A stretch of DNA of 64,000 nucleotides from JAJTZA01 sp041744075 (GCA_041744075.1 JBGTLQ010000344.1:1-64000), one strand, 5' to 3'. Shown: positions 25,507-35,278, numbered from the stretch's first letter. The notes: generated by a model from the sequence alone, not told the origin. Numbers and translations are program-made.

Positions 25507-26515
25507 ATCGGTCAATGTTTTTCCTAAGGCGCCGGAGGGCATCCACATACTTTGGAGGAATGAGGCCATGTTTGTCAGGGCCAACATCCAGCAACAAATT
25601 GGCACCCCGGCTCACACTCACAAGATACATTCCCAACAATTCCTTGTCACTGCGCGGCTGGTCCTCTTCGGTGAAGAACCATTCGGAACCGATGGGGTCA
25701 CAGACTTCGCCAGGCACATAGAAGGATTTCCCTTCAATCTCTCTCCAAGGGACGTGACCACGATGACTGTTTGGAAGAAAACGCTCGATGGCAATGAGAT
25801 CGGATGGCCACGCCTTGTCTATGGGAAGGTAGGACCCATCACTGATCCCCGTATTCATCATGATGACCGCTTCAGGCTGCAACCTTGCAATTTCATTGTA
25901 GAGCTCATTGCGATAACACCTGGGAAGCACGGAGGGAATGTCGATCCACACTTCGCCGACGGTGCCATAATTGGTAAGCAGCTCAATCATTTGCGACATC
26001 TGGAAATCGCGATACTCCCTTGTTGTATAAGACAGTTGAACCGCCGCATGAATGGCACTGCTCGTGGAGGAGAGTTCCTTTTCATAGGCAGCCGCATCCG
26101 TGGGTGTGAAAGAACCGAAGCGGTGGTGGTTGTCCCACGAACAGTAATATAGCCCAGGAATCAATCCCCGCTTGCCGCAGGCGGTCACAAAGGCCTCCAC
26201 AACATCCGTGGTGTTCCCACTGTTCCCAACATGATAATCGCTGAATTTGGTGGGCCATAAACAATGACCGGCCACATGCTTGGTCGTGAGTACGGCATAT
26301 TTCATCCCCGCATCGCGTGCCACACACACCCACTGGTCCACATCAAGCTTGTCCGGCGCATAAACAGTGGCCGGAGTGTCTCCACTCGGCAGCTCACACC
26401 CCTCAAATGTGCTCATCCCAAAGTGAATGAACATTCCATACTCGAGGGCCTCCCATGCTTTTAATTTTTCGACGGAGAGCCGCTGGGCTCCTTCTTTGGC
26501 GTTTGTGGCATTCAT
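25496..26515 (-). CDS. GH29 alpha-L-fucosidase, cytosolic
   Basis: A 339-residue retaining alpha-L-fucosidase. Motifs: YGMFIHFGMSTF (26-37), AVLTTKHVAGHCLWPTKFSDY (74-94) with the substrate-binding His, LYYCSWDNHH, EVWIDIPS with the probable nucleophile Asp192, and a closing LLLDVGPDKHGLIP. It is short for GH29 (often 450 or more) and has no signal peptide, so it probably releases fucose from imported oligosaccharides. It leads an operon with a mutarotase-like gene under the operator at 26633. Confidence 0.92.
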   Translation of the reverse strand: MNATNAKEGAQRLSVEKLKAWEALEYGMFIHFGMSTFEGCELPSGDTPATVYAPDKLDVDQWVCVARDAGMKYAVLTTKHVAGHCLWPTKFSDYHVGNSGNTTDVVEAFVTACGKRGLIPGLYYCSWDNHHRFGSFTPTDAAAYEKELSSTSSAIHAAVQLSYTTREYRDFQMSQMIELLTNYGTVGEVWIDIPSVLPRCYRNELYNEIARLQPEAVIMMNTGISDGSYLPIDKAWPSDLIAIERFLPNSHRGHVPWREIEGKSFYVPGEVCDPIGSEWFFTEEDQPRSDKELLGMYLVSVSRGANLLLDVGPDKHGLIPPKYVDALRRLRKNIDRFAD

Positions 26516-26632
26516 GCAGTTCGTTGGGTTCGTGGCATTTCACAGAGTGTCCATGATAGGAGTCCATGGACCAACCAATGTGAAAAGAGATTTTTTATCG
26601 ACGGGATCGTTATCCCGCAAAACCGCACGCCC

Positions 26633-26644
26633 TTTACCTGTAAA
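26633..26644. promoter_or_regulatory. LacI operator candidate 4 (divergent)
   Basis: TTTACCTGTAAA, between the GH29 operon (minus) and an esterase gene (plus). Same sequence as site 1. Confidence 0.78.
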
Positions 26645-26779
26645 TTTCGCCGCCTCGGAGCAGATGGAATCCCGCATTTAACCCGTGTCTGTAAGTATCT
26701 ATCCTACGATTTTTCGCAGCGGTGAGTTTTCTGCAAAATCATTGACATTACGGCTGTCCATGGTGTCTTTCCGTACCGC

Positions 26780-28000
26780 ATGGCTGTTGGTTGTCTCCTG
26801 TTTTTCTATTTCGTGCTTTGTCTAGGGGAAGGACTGGCGCAAGAGAATCCTACAAATGAATCATCACCATGGAATATGAAGTTCCTCTCTGATCCACCGC
26901 AAACATTCCCCGCAGCCGAGGTGGTGGGGCAGGGAGTAACGTCCATCTTTTTCGAGGGGCCCCCATTCCAAGGCAAACCCACGCGGGTGTTTGCATGGTA
27001 TGGGGTTCCAAAATTAAAACCCGGCGAAAAAGCACCGGCCATGGTCCTTGTGCACGGGGGAGGAGGCACGGCTTTTGCGGATTGGGTGAAACTATGGGTC
27101 TCTCGTGGTTACGTGGCCATAGCGATGGACTTGTGCGGAAGCGTGCCAGTAGCCTTTGATGACAAGTGGCAACGTCACGAATGGGCCGGGCCTCCAGGAT
27201 GGGGAGGGTTTCACCAGATGGATTCGCCTCAAACCGACCAATGGACCTACCATGCCATCTCAAATATTTTGCAGGCGCATTCGCTGATACGTTCGATGCC
27301 GGAAGTTGATCCTGAACGGATTGGGATCACTGGAATTTCTTGGGGTGGGTATCTGACGTGTATTGCAGCGGCAATCGACCATCGATTTAAGATGGCTGTT
27401 CCTGTTTACGGGTGTGGATTCCTGCTGGACGACACAGGATTCACGAACAATCTGAAGCTCCTCGGTCCTGTGAAATCCCAACAGTGGATGGAATGGTGGG
27501 ACCCGAGCAGCTATTTGTCACAAGTCACTATGCCAATGCTCTGGGTGACCGGAAGCAATGACTCTCACTATCCTCTCAATGCTCTCCAAAAATCCTATCG
27601 ATTACCCTCCGGGCCGCGAACCCTGTCGATTCCGCTGCGCATGCCGCACGGTCATGGCGGCCCAGGTGAGAACCCGCCAGAGATCCATGCGTTTGCAGAA
27701 TTTTACTTGAACGACGGGGAACCTCTGGCCCACATCAAGAAGCAAGGATATGAGGAGAGTCGTGCCTGGGTTAGTTATGAGAGCGTTTCAAAGATTACGA
27801 AGGCGGAACTAAATTTCACCAAGGACGACGGGGAATGGAAAACACGTGAGTGGATCAGCATTCCCGCCGAACTCAGTGCTGAGAGCAACATGGTCTCAGC
27901 CTTGTTACCCGCAGGCACCATTACTTATTATTTTAACCTGACAGATGAACGTGGATTGGTTGTCAGTTCGGAGCACGTGGAGCTTGGTTCCCCCCATTGA
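26780..28000 (+). CDS. Secreted acetyl-xylan-esterase-like alpha/beta-hydrolase
   Basis: A 406-residue protein with a signal peptide (MAVGCLLFFYFVLCLGEGLAQ). Alpha/beta-hydrolase motifs: LVHGGGGTAF (oxyanion), GISWGGYL with nucleophile Ser, VTGSNDSHYP with the acid, and MPHGHGGPG with the catalytic His. A C-terminal beta-domain follows, as in the esterase at 19985-21280. The two are paralogues in layout, but their sequences differ. It is divergent from GH29 across a shared operator, so it is likely a second deacylase of the regulon. Confidence 0.87.
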   Translation: MAVGCLLFFYFVLCLGEGLAQENPTNESSPWNMKFLSDPPQTFPAAEVVGQGVTSIFFEGPPFQGKPTRVFAWYGVPKLKPGEKAPAMVLVHGGGGTAFADWVKLWVSRGYVAIAMDLCGSVPVAFDDKWQRHEWAGPPGWGGFHQMDSPQTDQWTYHAISNILQAHSLIRSMPEVDPERIGITGISWGGYLTCIAAAIDHRFKMAVPVYGCGFLLDDTGFTNNLKLLGPVKSQQWMEWWDPSSYLSQVTMPMLWVTGSNDSHYPLNALQKSYRLPSGPRTLSIPLRMPHGHGGPGENPPEIHAFAEFYLNDGEPLAHIKKQGYEESRAWVSYESVSKITKAELNFTKDDGEWKTREWISIPAELSAESNMVSALLPAGTITYYFNLTDERGLVVSSEHVELGSPH

Positions 28001-28008
28001 GACCATCA

Positions 28009-28980
28009 TCAGCTCTTCGAATCACAGTTCCAGGTGAAGGCTCCCGTCACGTGGTGGCCGTCGGTAAGGGTCTGGTATGCGCAAGGCGCATCGGCCGGGC
28101 TGCCTAGATCTTCTACAACATTCTCCACGGGTAGGAGTCCGGCCGACATCATTTCAAGCGCCGATTCCACATCCCGACGTTGGTTATCACGAGGGACAAA
28201 GATGTTGGGTTCTCTCCAGAACAATTCTGAATAGGGCAACAACGGCGGGCTCGCATAACTGCCCTGAATGACAAATCGCGTAGCCGGGAGGAGTTCGTTA
28301 TTCCACGGCTTTTCCTGCAAGAGGCGGATGGCACCAGCCATGGCAGACGGGGCTCCTGTGGCATCCACAACGACTGTGTAAGGAGATTCCTTCAAGTCAT
28401 AATCAACGATATCCAGCCCCAGCCGCCTTGCCATCTCCAAACGCGGTCCGCAAAGATCAGAGACTGACACCTCGGCCCCATGGGCACGTGCACACAGGGC
28501 GGCAAAAAAACCGATCGGACCAAGCCCCACAATTGCCACGCGATCTCCTTTGCCAATGTTTGCCAACCTCCTGCCGTGTTCCGCGATGGCGACCAATTTG
28601 GCGCATGAGGCCGCCCGCAGGTCCACTCCGACGGGGACTTCCACTAAGGCGGCATCACCCACAACAACATGCCCTTGGTGGGCTCCCCAGCAAACCGGAA
28701 AATCGGCACACGGGGCCCCAGAAAAAAAGACGTGCTGTCCCACCCGCCAAACCGATCCCGCTCCGGTTGCTTTGACAATTCCAGCTGCCGAATATCCGGG
28801 AATAACTGGGAGGTTCGGCATGTTTTCCTGCACGCCTGCCAGCACCCTCGCCTCGGTCCCCGGGCTGATGCAAGAATGTGCAACTTCCACCAGGACCTGG
28901 TTGCCGCCAGGATCGGGCACATGAATCGTTTTTAATTCAAGCAGTCCTTGCCTCACGATGACCAATGCTTTGGATTTCAT
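28009..28980 (-). CDS. Medium-chain (zinc-type) dehydrogenase
   Basis: A 323-residue MDR-superfamily oxidoreductase. GroES-like N-terminal domain (EVAHSCISPGTEARVLAG, PVIPGYSAAGIV, GQHVFFSG), then a Rossmann domain with VAIVGLGPIGFFAALCARAHGA for NAD(P). The usual catalytic Cys in GHE/CG contexts is not obvious, so zinc binding is uncertain; it resembles BchC/sorbitol-dehydrogenase-like members. A role in oxidising a sugar released by the neighbouring enzymes is plausible. It is 9 bp from, and convergent with, the esterase gene. Confidence 0.85.
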   Translation of the reverse strand: MKSKALVIVRQGLLELKTIHVPDPGGNQVLVEVAHSCISPGTEARVLAGVQENMPNLPVIPGYSAAGIVKATGAGSVWRVGQHVFFSGAPCADFPVCWGAHQGHVVVGDAALVEVPVGVDLRAASCAKLVAIAEHGRRLANIGKGDRVAIVGLGPIGFFAALCARAHGAEVSVSDLCGPRLEMARRLGLDIVDYDLKESPYTVVVDATGAPSAMAGAIRLLQEKPWNNELLPATRFVIQGSYASPPLLPYSELFWREPNIFVPRDNQRRDVESALEMMSAGLLPVENVVEDLGSPADAPCAYQTLTDGHHVTGAFTWNCDSKS

Positions 28981-29103
28981 TCAATGAGGAGTGTGAAGGA
29001 TTCACTGGAAATTTCATTTCCCCCGGTGCGCAACTTGTTACCTTCTGGTGGCTGTTGCGGTTTGAGCAGATATTCGGGAGTTTTTGAATGTTGAATCCCC
29101 TGC

Positions 29104-29730
29104 ATGAATCGAATCCCTCCAAAGCTTCACCCCTCTGCCTTTTCTCTGATGGAGCTGCTTGTTGTCATGGCCATCATCGGAGTTCTCTTGGTCGTTTCCA
29201 TTCCAGCGATAAGTTCAATCCGTCAGGCGCATGGTGTGTCCGATGGTGCCTATCAGATTGCAGCGGCCGTTGAGCTTGGCCGCAATGAGGCCCTTGCTCG
29301 AAAAACTTATGTGTGGCTCGGGCTTCAAGAAATGCAGGGAGGAGACGAGGTGTCACTTGGGATGGTGTTCTCGAAGGATGGCACGCCAAGCTTGGCCTCG
29401 GACAACCTTCAGGCGGTGGGACGTGTTGTGAGGCTTGGGGGGCTGGGTTTCGTTTCACCCAGCATTGCGCCCCATCAGCCGGCAGATCTGACACAGCAGC
29501 AGAACGGCAGCAGCTTTGTTGTGGGAGGGACTACCTTTTCCAAGATCATCATGACGTTCACGCCGATGGGTGAAATTCTCACAAATCCGATGCCGTCCCA
29601 GGATGAGGGATTTGCCCCTCGCTTTGCGGTCGGCTTGCGAACCATGCGGGGAGGCAATCCTGACACACACAATCCGATCGACATTCTGTTTGATGGAAGC
29701 ATCGGGTCCGCATCGCTCCACCGCCCATGA
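29104..29730 (+). CDS. Verru_Chthon cassette protein D (GspH-like pseudopilin)
   Basis: A 208-residue prepilin-like protein with cleavage motif SAFSLMELLVVMAIIGVLLVVSIP (about 11-34; Glu at +5). The body is like minor pseudopilin GspH (AAAVELGRNEALARKTYVWLGL). It opens a gene cluster whose order and sizes (208, 173, 273, 1119 residues) fit the Verrucomicrobia-specific cassette D-B-C-A. Its stop overlaps the next start by 4 bp. It would be part of an inner-membrane pseudopilus-like complex. Confidence 0.88.
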   Translation: MNRIPPKLHPSAFSLMELLVVMAIIGVLLVVSIPAISSIRQAHGVSDGAYQIAAAVELGRNEALARKTYVWLGLQEMQGGDEVSLGMVFSKDGTPSLASDNLQAVGRVVRLGGLGFVSPSIAPHQPADLTQQQNGSSFVVGGTTFSKIIMTFTPMGEILTNPMPSQDEGFAPRFAVGLRTMRGGNPDTHNPIDILFDGSIGSASLHRP

Positions 29731-30248
29731 GCCGTCAAAAATCATCATGCTCACCCTGTGCCGGATTTTCTCTGGTGGAGGTCACTTTGTCTATTGGGGT
29801 TTTGTCGTTTGCGCTTCTGGCTGTGGTGGCTCTGCTGCCCACCGGGTTGAGAACAATCAAAGATTCGACCGAACAAGCTGCAGGAGCCGCTGTGTTGACG
29901 GCGCTCAGCGAGGCCCTGCGGCATTCCACCTCGGAGGATGGAAGCAGCTACCGCTTCGAATTTCTGGGGACCAAGGAGTTTGTTGTTGGCAATCCTCCTC
30001 CCGGAGCATGGATCTATGAAAACCTCACCCTCAACGGCAGCGAAGATGCTGGATCTCGACGGATCGTTGCCCGATTGGAAATTCTCGCCACACCATCCAG
30101 CGATGGTCTGCAGCCCGGTCGGGCAGTGGCTTCGGTTGCTTGGTCGGCGCAAGGGAATCCGAGTTTTGATCCCACATCAAAAACATGGAGAAATGCTATG
30201 GGCAGCCTGACCGCCCCTATTCAGTTTCTTCCTGCGGGCCGCCCGTGA
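29727..30248 (+). CDS. Verru_Chthon cassette protein B (GspI-like pseudopilin)
   Basis: A 173-residue pseudopilin with the N-terminal motif CAGFSLVEVTLSIGVLSFALLAVVALLP (Glu at +5). The remainder is beta-rich. The start overlaps the stop of protein D (ATGA) and the stop overlaps the GTG start of protein C, so translation is coupled. In type II secretion systems GspI initiates the pseudopilus tip; here the role is inferred from position and length. Confidence 0.88.
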   Translation: MSRQKSSCSPCAGFSLVEVTLSIGVLSFALLAVVALLPTGLRTIKDSTEQAAGAAVLTALSEALRHSTSEDGSSYRFEFLGTKEFVVGNPPPGAWIYENLTLNGSEDAGSRRIVARLEILATPSSDGLQPGRAVASVAWSAQGNPSFDPTSKTWRNAMGSLTAPIQFLPAGRP

Positions 30249-31066
30249 AAAGCTCCTGCCACCACTCGAATGACAGGGACGCCTTCACGCTGACCGAGTT
30301 GCTTGTGGCAACGGCTGTCCTCGCTCTTATCCTTGTTCTCATGCTCCAAGTGGTGGATCACATCATGCAGTCCACACGGCTTCAAAATCGCCAAATGGAT
30401 GCTGTTGCGTCAGCACGCCGGGCACTGGATGTGCTCGAGGCTGACCTGCGCACGGTTGTGATCTCGCCGGACACCTCCCTCTTGGCTGGACTCGGATCAG
30501 AAACCCGGATTTCGTTTTTGTCCCGTCGCCGCGGACCGGAAAATGCCAGTGACCATCGCTTTTTGGCGCTTGCCTACGCAACAAATTCGCGTGGGCAGAT
30601 CGTCCGCAGCTACGAATCGATTCCCCATGGCGCAACCAATTTTTTCAAGATTCCGGTTCCTTCAGATAGTAACTCGTCGCAGGTGGCGGATGGGGTCCTT
30701 GCCTGGCAGATCCGTGCTGTGACAGATCATGGAAAACCAGTCATCTCTTCCGCAGCGGTCAACAATTGGGCGTCCAACGAATACAACACTCTTGCGGTGC
30801 CTCCCGGCTACCAGGCCCTCATTGCGTCCGGTCCGGCATTTGCATCCCGATCGACCAACCGAACGCATGCGGTGGAGGTTTGGATCGCGGCCACCGACCC
30901 CACAAGTTACCAACGGCTGGCGGACTTGAATTCCCTCACCAATATCCAAGTCGCCATTCTTGCGGCGGCCCCTGAGGACTGGCAGAAAACCATCGACGCC
31001 ATGGAGATCCCCGCTGGTGCCAAATCTGCAGTGCGTGTGTTGCAGAAAACCATCCCACTCCCATGA
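30245..31066 (+). CDS. Verru_Chthon cassette protein C (GspJ-like pseudopilin)
   Basis: A 273-residue protein from GTG 30245, overlapping the protein B stop; an ATG at 30185 in frame lies inside gene B and is less likely. Cleavage motif DAFTLTELLVATAVLALILVLMLQVV, then SARRALDVLEADLRTVVISPDTS as in GspJ. The stop overlaps the protein A start. Part of the same coupled operon. Confidence 0.88.
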   Translation: MKSSCHHSNDRDAFTLTELLVATAVLALILVLMLQVVDHIMQSTRLQNRQMDAVASARRALDVLEADLRTVVISPDTSLLAGLGSETRISFLSRRRGPENASDHRFLALAYATNSRGQIVRSYESIPHGATNFFKIPVPSDSNSSQVADGVLAWQIRAVTDHGKPVISSAAVNNWASNEYNTLAVPPGYQALIASGPAFASRSTNRTHAVEVWIAATDPTSYQRLADLNSLTNIQVAILAAAPEDWQKTIDAMEIPAGAKSAVRVLQKTIPLP

Positions 31067-34000
31067 ATCGCCCCCTCCATGGCAGCCCCCGCCGCGCGAT
31101 GCAGGCTCCGGTTTCCCAGCGGCCATTCGGACACAAGGCCCGTGTTTCCGGGATGGCCCTTGTGATCACTCTGTGCATGCTGCTTTTAGTGACCATCGCA
31201 ACCATGGCATTTTTTACGAGAGCCACCTCCAACCGCGTGATCGAGTCGTCTCGCGCAAATCAGGTCGTGGTTCGGCAGATTGCAGAAACAGGAGCGGACT
31301 ACTTGCTGGGACAGTTGATGACAGACTTCCCGCAGAATGCCTCGGTCAGCGGAACAGACGGGAATCGATGGTATCAGGTCACCAACTCGGCGGGTGTTCT
31401 TATCGAACGCCGGATTTCTTCGGCTGCCACGGGAACCAACTTTGCTGGTTTGCTTCGTCAGAGCTTTCCTGCGGCCGACACCAATTCCTCCACTCACGGG
31501 ACGGCCACCGCATCGCAAAATGGCCGTCTGATCCCGCCAGCCCGTTGGAATGAAGCACTCCTGAATTTTGGCGATGGATTCACTTCCACAAACCAAACAC
31601 CGAATTGGATCTACCTCGATCGGGATGGAAATGTCACCAGCTCGCCGGGGCCGGAAACGATCGGGCGTTTTGCTTACAATGTGTATGATGTCGGGGGCCT
31701 TTTGGATGCCAACATTGCGGGCCATCCTGCCCTGAGCGCAAGCCGCCTCTCCGAAATTAAGAACACACCAAGCGGTGCCGACCTCACAGCGCTGCCCGGC
31801 GTTGACCAATCTGCCATCAATCAGTTGACGGCCTTCCGTTCCCCTCAGGCCGCCTCGGGCGACGATTTCGCAGCAGCCATGCTCGCATGGCAGAACGACA
31901 GCTTTCTGACCCCGCGAATTGAGGTCAATGGAACTTTGCTCCCACAGAATTCCTTCAGCAGTCGCAGTGAGTTGATTCGGTACGCGAGGCAGCAAAATCC
32001 TGGTCTTCTTCCGGCACTGCCCTTCCTGACGCATTTCTCCATTGCCGCGAACAGCCCGTCCGTGGCGCTGGATGGAAATGATGACAACACGCCGGATGCC
32101 AACCCGATTCGTCGGGTGGCCGATGCCACGATCACACGCTATCGGGATGACGGCTCGGCCTATGAGGAAGATCTGCGTGCTGGGGCTGTGTTGATGGATC
32201 GAAAATTCTCTTTAGCCAAGCTGGCGTGGCTCACCCACACGGGACCGGCATCCGGGATTTCTGCTGAGGCCATCCAGTCGTGTTTCGGTTTGCTGTGGAA
32301 TCCCACCGAGCGCCGATGGGACTACGTCGGGCATTCTGGAACGACTGTGCGCGACGAACTTTTCTCGTTGGAGCAAGTCGCCACACAAAACCGGGATCCG
32401 AATTTTTTGGAATTGGTCTATGCGGGAATCGGACGGGATTCGATGGATCTCGCACTCGGCTCCATCAGGACCTACGACACTGTCGTTCAAGGTTCCAAGT
32501 CTTACTCGGGCGAGGGCGGATTCCTTTTGGATCAAGCCAGCCAGCAGCAGGCATTCCAAATTGCGGCCAATATCATTGATCAGGCAGATCGCGACAATTT
32601 TCCCAGTCGCCTCCGCTTCAATGACTGCGATATTTTTGGAATCGAGGACCTCCCCTATCTTTCGGCGTTGTTTCCCAAGGTTTATTTTCAAGGCACGGCC
32701 AACAACCTGACATTTGGTCCCCCTCCAGTTTCGGTCTATCTCATTCCCCAGCTCTGGAATCCTCATCAGGCCGGGGAACACCCTGCCGAAGCTCCAGCCG
32801 AAATCGTCGTGGAATTTCTCGGGGGAGACATCGAGTGGTCGATCACCACGCCACGTTTTAATCCCGCCACCGGCGAGCAGGTCAACCCGGGCTCTCCAGT
32901 GCCTCCCGTGGTTGGGCCGGTGCTCACTTCTGTTTCCTATGAGGATCTTGTTTTTGCCCATCAACCAACGGCCTTCCGCACGACGCCGGATATCATCCGT
33001 CCCGGTCCAGAAATTTCCGGATCTCTGGCCGGAGGGGTTGAGCCATTATTGTCCAACGAGTATTTTCCCGCCACTGGCGTTTTTCTGGGTCGCTATGCCG
33101 GACCGAGCTGGCCTGCTGGGTTCACGGTCACTGGCGAGACGGGCCCCGAATTCACGGCCCCGTGGCGAATCGTTAACGGAAACCGCAGAGCCTATGGGCC
33201 CCGACTCGGAATCACATCCCTGAGTCTCTTCACAGTGCAGTTAAGTTATAAAAAACCAGGCTCTGCGGTATTGTACCCTTACGCAACGTTCATCGGGCAA
33301 CCCGGATTGGGGCTCACCGCAGTGAATGCCGCTCCTCCGATTCCAGGGATTGGCCCTTCCATCAACATTGATCTCTACACTGGCTCGAGAATGGACGCAG
33401 GAACCGCTTCCCTGCGCAAACTTGATCCCCGCACCTCACGCTTCGGTGCAGTCCTTACCAATCGGAATCAGCCCCCGGGTGTCGGGCAGCAGGGATTTTT
33501 TCCGAGTGACACGGAAGAGGCATTTCCTATGACGAATTATGTCATTTCGAGGTTAATCTCTCTCGCTGGGCCAGAGGGATACAGTCAGGAAGCGCCCAAT
33601 ATGTTTGTGCCCCAGGCTTCCGGCAGGTATCCGCTTTTCCGGGTCTGGCAAAACGCGGGAAACGGCACCGGCTACGCCGACCGGGACGGAGTCACGCGTC
33701 CCGCTGATGGATCCGTGGCCGGAGCTGCTGCCGCCGCACTGCACCCAATGTATCGTCCAGATACCCTGCCTGAAGCTGCCAGGAATGCCAACAACCACAC
33801 CAAACCCATCATCCTCCAGCGCCCCTTCCGCTCCGTGGCCGAGTTGGGGTATGTCTTTCGCGACCAGCCATGGAAAAGCCTGGATTTCTTTTCCGCCCAA
33901 TCCGCCGATGCGGCTCTGCTCGACCTTTTTTGTGTGAGTGAGGCCGGGGGGGAGTTGACGGCTGGAAAACTCAATCCCCGGTCGGCACCCGCGGCTGTTT

Positions 34001-34422
34001 TGGAATCGATCTTTCGCCAGGCCCCGTACGACGAAATCTTCGCCCAGGATTCATCCGATGTCGCAGGCAGAATTTCCAATTCGGATGCAACCACAATCGC
34101 AACAACCTTCTTGGCCAATGCTTCCACTCTCATGGATAGCACCGGACTCCCATCCCTTGTTGCCGGGAATCATCTGGCCCTCGCAGGCACCTTGGCCAAG
34201 CCCTCCCGCGAAGCTGCTTTGAGACCGCTGGCCGCCATGAGCGACTTTCGCACCCTTCGCCTGTTTGCTGACGTGATTGCGCAAGCCGGACGTTTTCCTG
34301 GAGGCGGCAACTCCCCGGCTCGGTTTGTCGTCGAAAGTGAGGAACGGATTTGGGTTTCCCTCGCTGTGGACCGAAACACCGGGAAAGTTATCCATCGCCA
34401 GACCGAGCACCCCATTCCATGA
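31063..34422 (+). CDS. Verru_Chthon cassette protein A (GspK-like, 1119 residues)
   Basis: Large pseudopilus-associated protein. A transmembrane segment at about 31-49 (MALVITLCMLLLVTIATMAFF) lacks a full prepilin motif, as in GspK-like tip proteins. Then comes SSRANQVVVRQIAETGADYLLGQL, helix-rich and beta-rich segments with many Pro/Gly loops, and a C-terminal part with PFRSVAELGYVFRD and KLNPRSAPAAVLESIFRQAPYD, which recall GspK helix-hairpin elements. It is much longer than GspK (about 330). The gene overlaps the next secreted-protein gene by 4 bp. Confidence 0.9.
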   Translation: MNRPLHGSPRRAMQAPVSQRPFGHKARVSGMALVITLCMLLLVTIATMAFFTRATSNRVIESSRANQVVVRQIAETGADYLLGQLMTDFPQNASVSGTDGNRWYQVTNSAGVLIERRISSAATGTNFAGLLRQSFPAADTNSSTHGTATASQNGRLIPPARWNEALLNFGDGFTSTNQTPNWIYLDRDGNVTSSPGPETIGRFAYNVYDVGGLLDANIAGHPALSASRLSEIKNTPSGADLTALPGVDQSAINQLTAFRSPQAASGDDFAAAMLAWQNDSFLTPRIEVNGTLLPQNSFSSRSELIRYARQQNPGLLPALPFLTHFSIAANSPSVALDGNDDNTPDANPIRRVADATITRYRDDGSAYEEDLRAGAVLMDRKFSLAKLAWLTHTGPASGISAEAIQSCFGLLWNPTERRWDYVGHSGTTVRDELFSLEQVATQNRDPNFLELVYAGIGRDSMDLALGSIRTYDTVVQGSKSYSGEGGFLLDQASQQQAFQIAANIIDQADRDNFPSRLRFNDCDIFGIEDLPYLSALFPKVYFQGTANNLTFGPPPVSVYLIPQLWNPHQAGEHPAEAPAEIVVEFLGGDIEWSITTPRFNPATGEQVNPGSPVPPVVGPVLTSVSYEDLVFAHQPTAFRTTPDIIRPGPEISGSLAGGVEPLLSNEYFPATGVFLGRYAGPSWPAGFTVTGETGPEFTAPWRIVNGNRRAYGPRLGITSLSLFTVQLSYKKPGSAVLYPYATFIGQPGLGLTAVNAAPPIPGIGPSINIDLYTGSRMDAGTASLRKLDPRTSRFGAVLTNRNQPPGVGQQGFFPSDTEEAFPMTNYVISRLISLAGPEGYSQEAPNMFVPQASGRYPLFRVWQNAGNGTGYADRDGVTRPADGSVAGAAAAALHPMYRPDTLPEAARNANNHTKPIILQRPFRSVAELGYVFRDQPWKSLDFFSAQSADAALLDLFCVSEAGGELTAGKLNPRSAPAAVLESIFRQAPYDEIFAQDSSDVAGRISNSDATTIATTFLANASTLMDSTGLPSLVAGNHLALAGTLAKPSREAALRPLAAMSDFRTLRLFADVIAQAGRFPGGGNSPARFVVESEERIWVSLAVDRNTGKVIHRQTEHPIP

Positions 34423-35189
34423 GATATTCATCCATTCTGATTTTGTTTGCACTGTTCACGCAAGCCGCCGAAATTGCCAGTGGCTCCACGGTGGAGTTGT
34501 CCGATATCCCACCCCCCAAAGCACCATGGATTGCTCCGGTTCCCGAGCGTGGCCAGTGGGCAATCCGGGTTGCCGACCCGAGTGCTACTGCGGAGCCGGA
34601 GGGAAGCCCCGAGCAATCAGCTGGGGTGAACCGCATGCCGGTGGCTATTGAGTCCATGACATGGAATACCGTCAAACGCGATATCTTCGAATTCCCTGAT
34701 GGCTCGACCACGACACTGTTTTACTACGCCGGCTACGTATTGGTCGAAGGACAGACCAGCCAAGGAAAAGCGGCTCCCGTTTTGGTTCAACAACTGCCGG
34801 GAACTGATTTTATCAACCTTCGTGCCAGCGGGTGGCTCGGCATGGATTGGTTGGCGGAGAATTATTTCGTCGAACCTCAATACTATCGGAGCAAGACCCA
34901 GCCAGGAACCTCCGATCCGGTGGCGTGTTATTACTTCCGCAAGCCGGAAGGCAAGGCAGCAGGAGCCGAGGATTGGCTGCCCGAGTTGCATGCATGGATT
35001 CGCGCCGACGACCTCCAGCCCGTGGCCTTTGGCATTGGCAGGAAAAATTTTGAATTCCAAACCCTCGCCCCGCCCACTGCGGCTCCGCAAATGACTCAGG
35101 AACAGGCCGCCAGACTCCTCGATCTCAAAGACCAAAACGAACGCATGGTCCGCCTCCGCGAGCGAAATAAGCGCCTGCGCAAGGACTGA
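34419..35189 (+). CDS. Secreted fifth protein of the pseudopilin cassette
   Basis: A 256-residue protein; ATG 34419 overlaps the protein A stop (ATGA). Signal peptide MRYSSILILFALFTQAAEIASG. The mature part has a beta-rich core (FYYAGYVLVEGQ, VLVQQLPGTDF, GWLGMDWLAENYFV) and ends in a Lys/Arg/Glu-rich helix (ARLLDLKDQNERMVRLRERNKRLRKD), perhaps a coiled coil. No family recognised. Tight coupling suggests it works with the cassette. Confidence 0.8.
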   Translation: MRYSSILILFALFTQAAEIASGSTVELSDIPPPKAPWIAPVPERGQWAIRVADPSATAEPEGSPEQSAGVNRMPVAIESMTWNTVKRDIFEFPDGSTTTLFYYAGYVLVEGQTSQGKAAPVLVQQLPGTDFINLRASGWLGMDWLAENYFVEPQYYRSKTQPGTSDPVACYYFRKPEGKAAGAEDWLPELHAWIRADDLQPVAFGIGRKNFEFQTLAPPTAAPQMTQEQAARLLDLKDQNERMVRLRERNKRLRKD

Positions 35190-35278
35190 TGGCTTCCTGA
35201 ATTCCGTGGATTGCGCAACTGCTTACGCGCCGCTGGCGGTTACTTTCTGAGGGAACGGCGCGAATCTTTACTCCTCGC

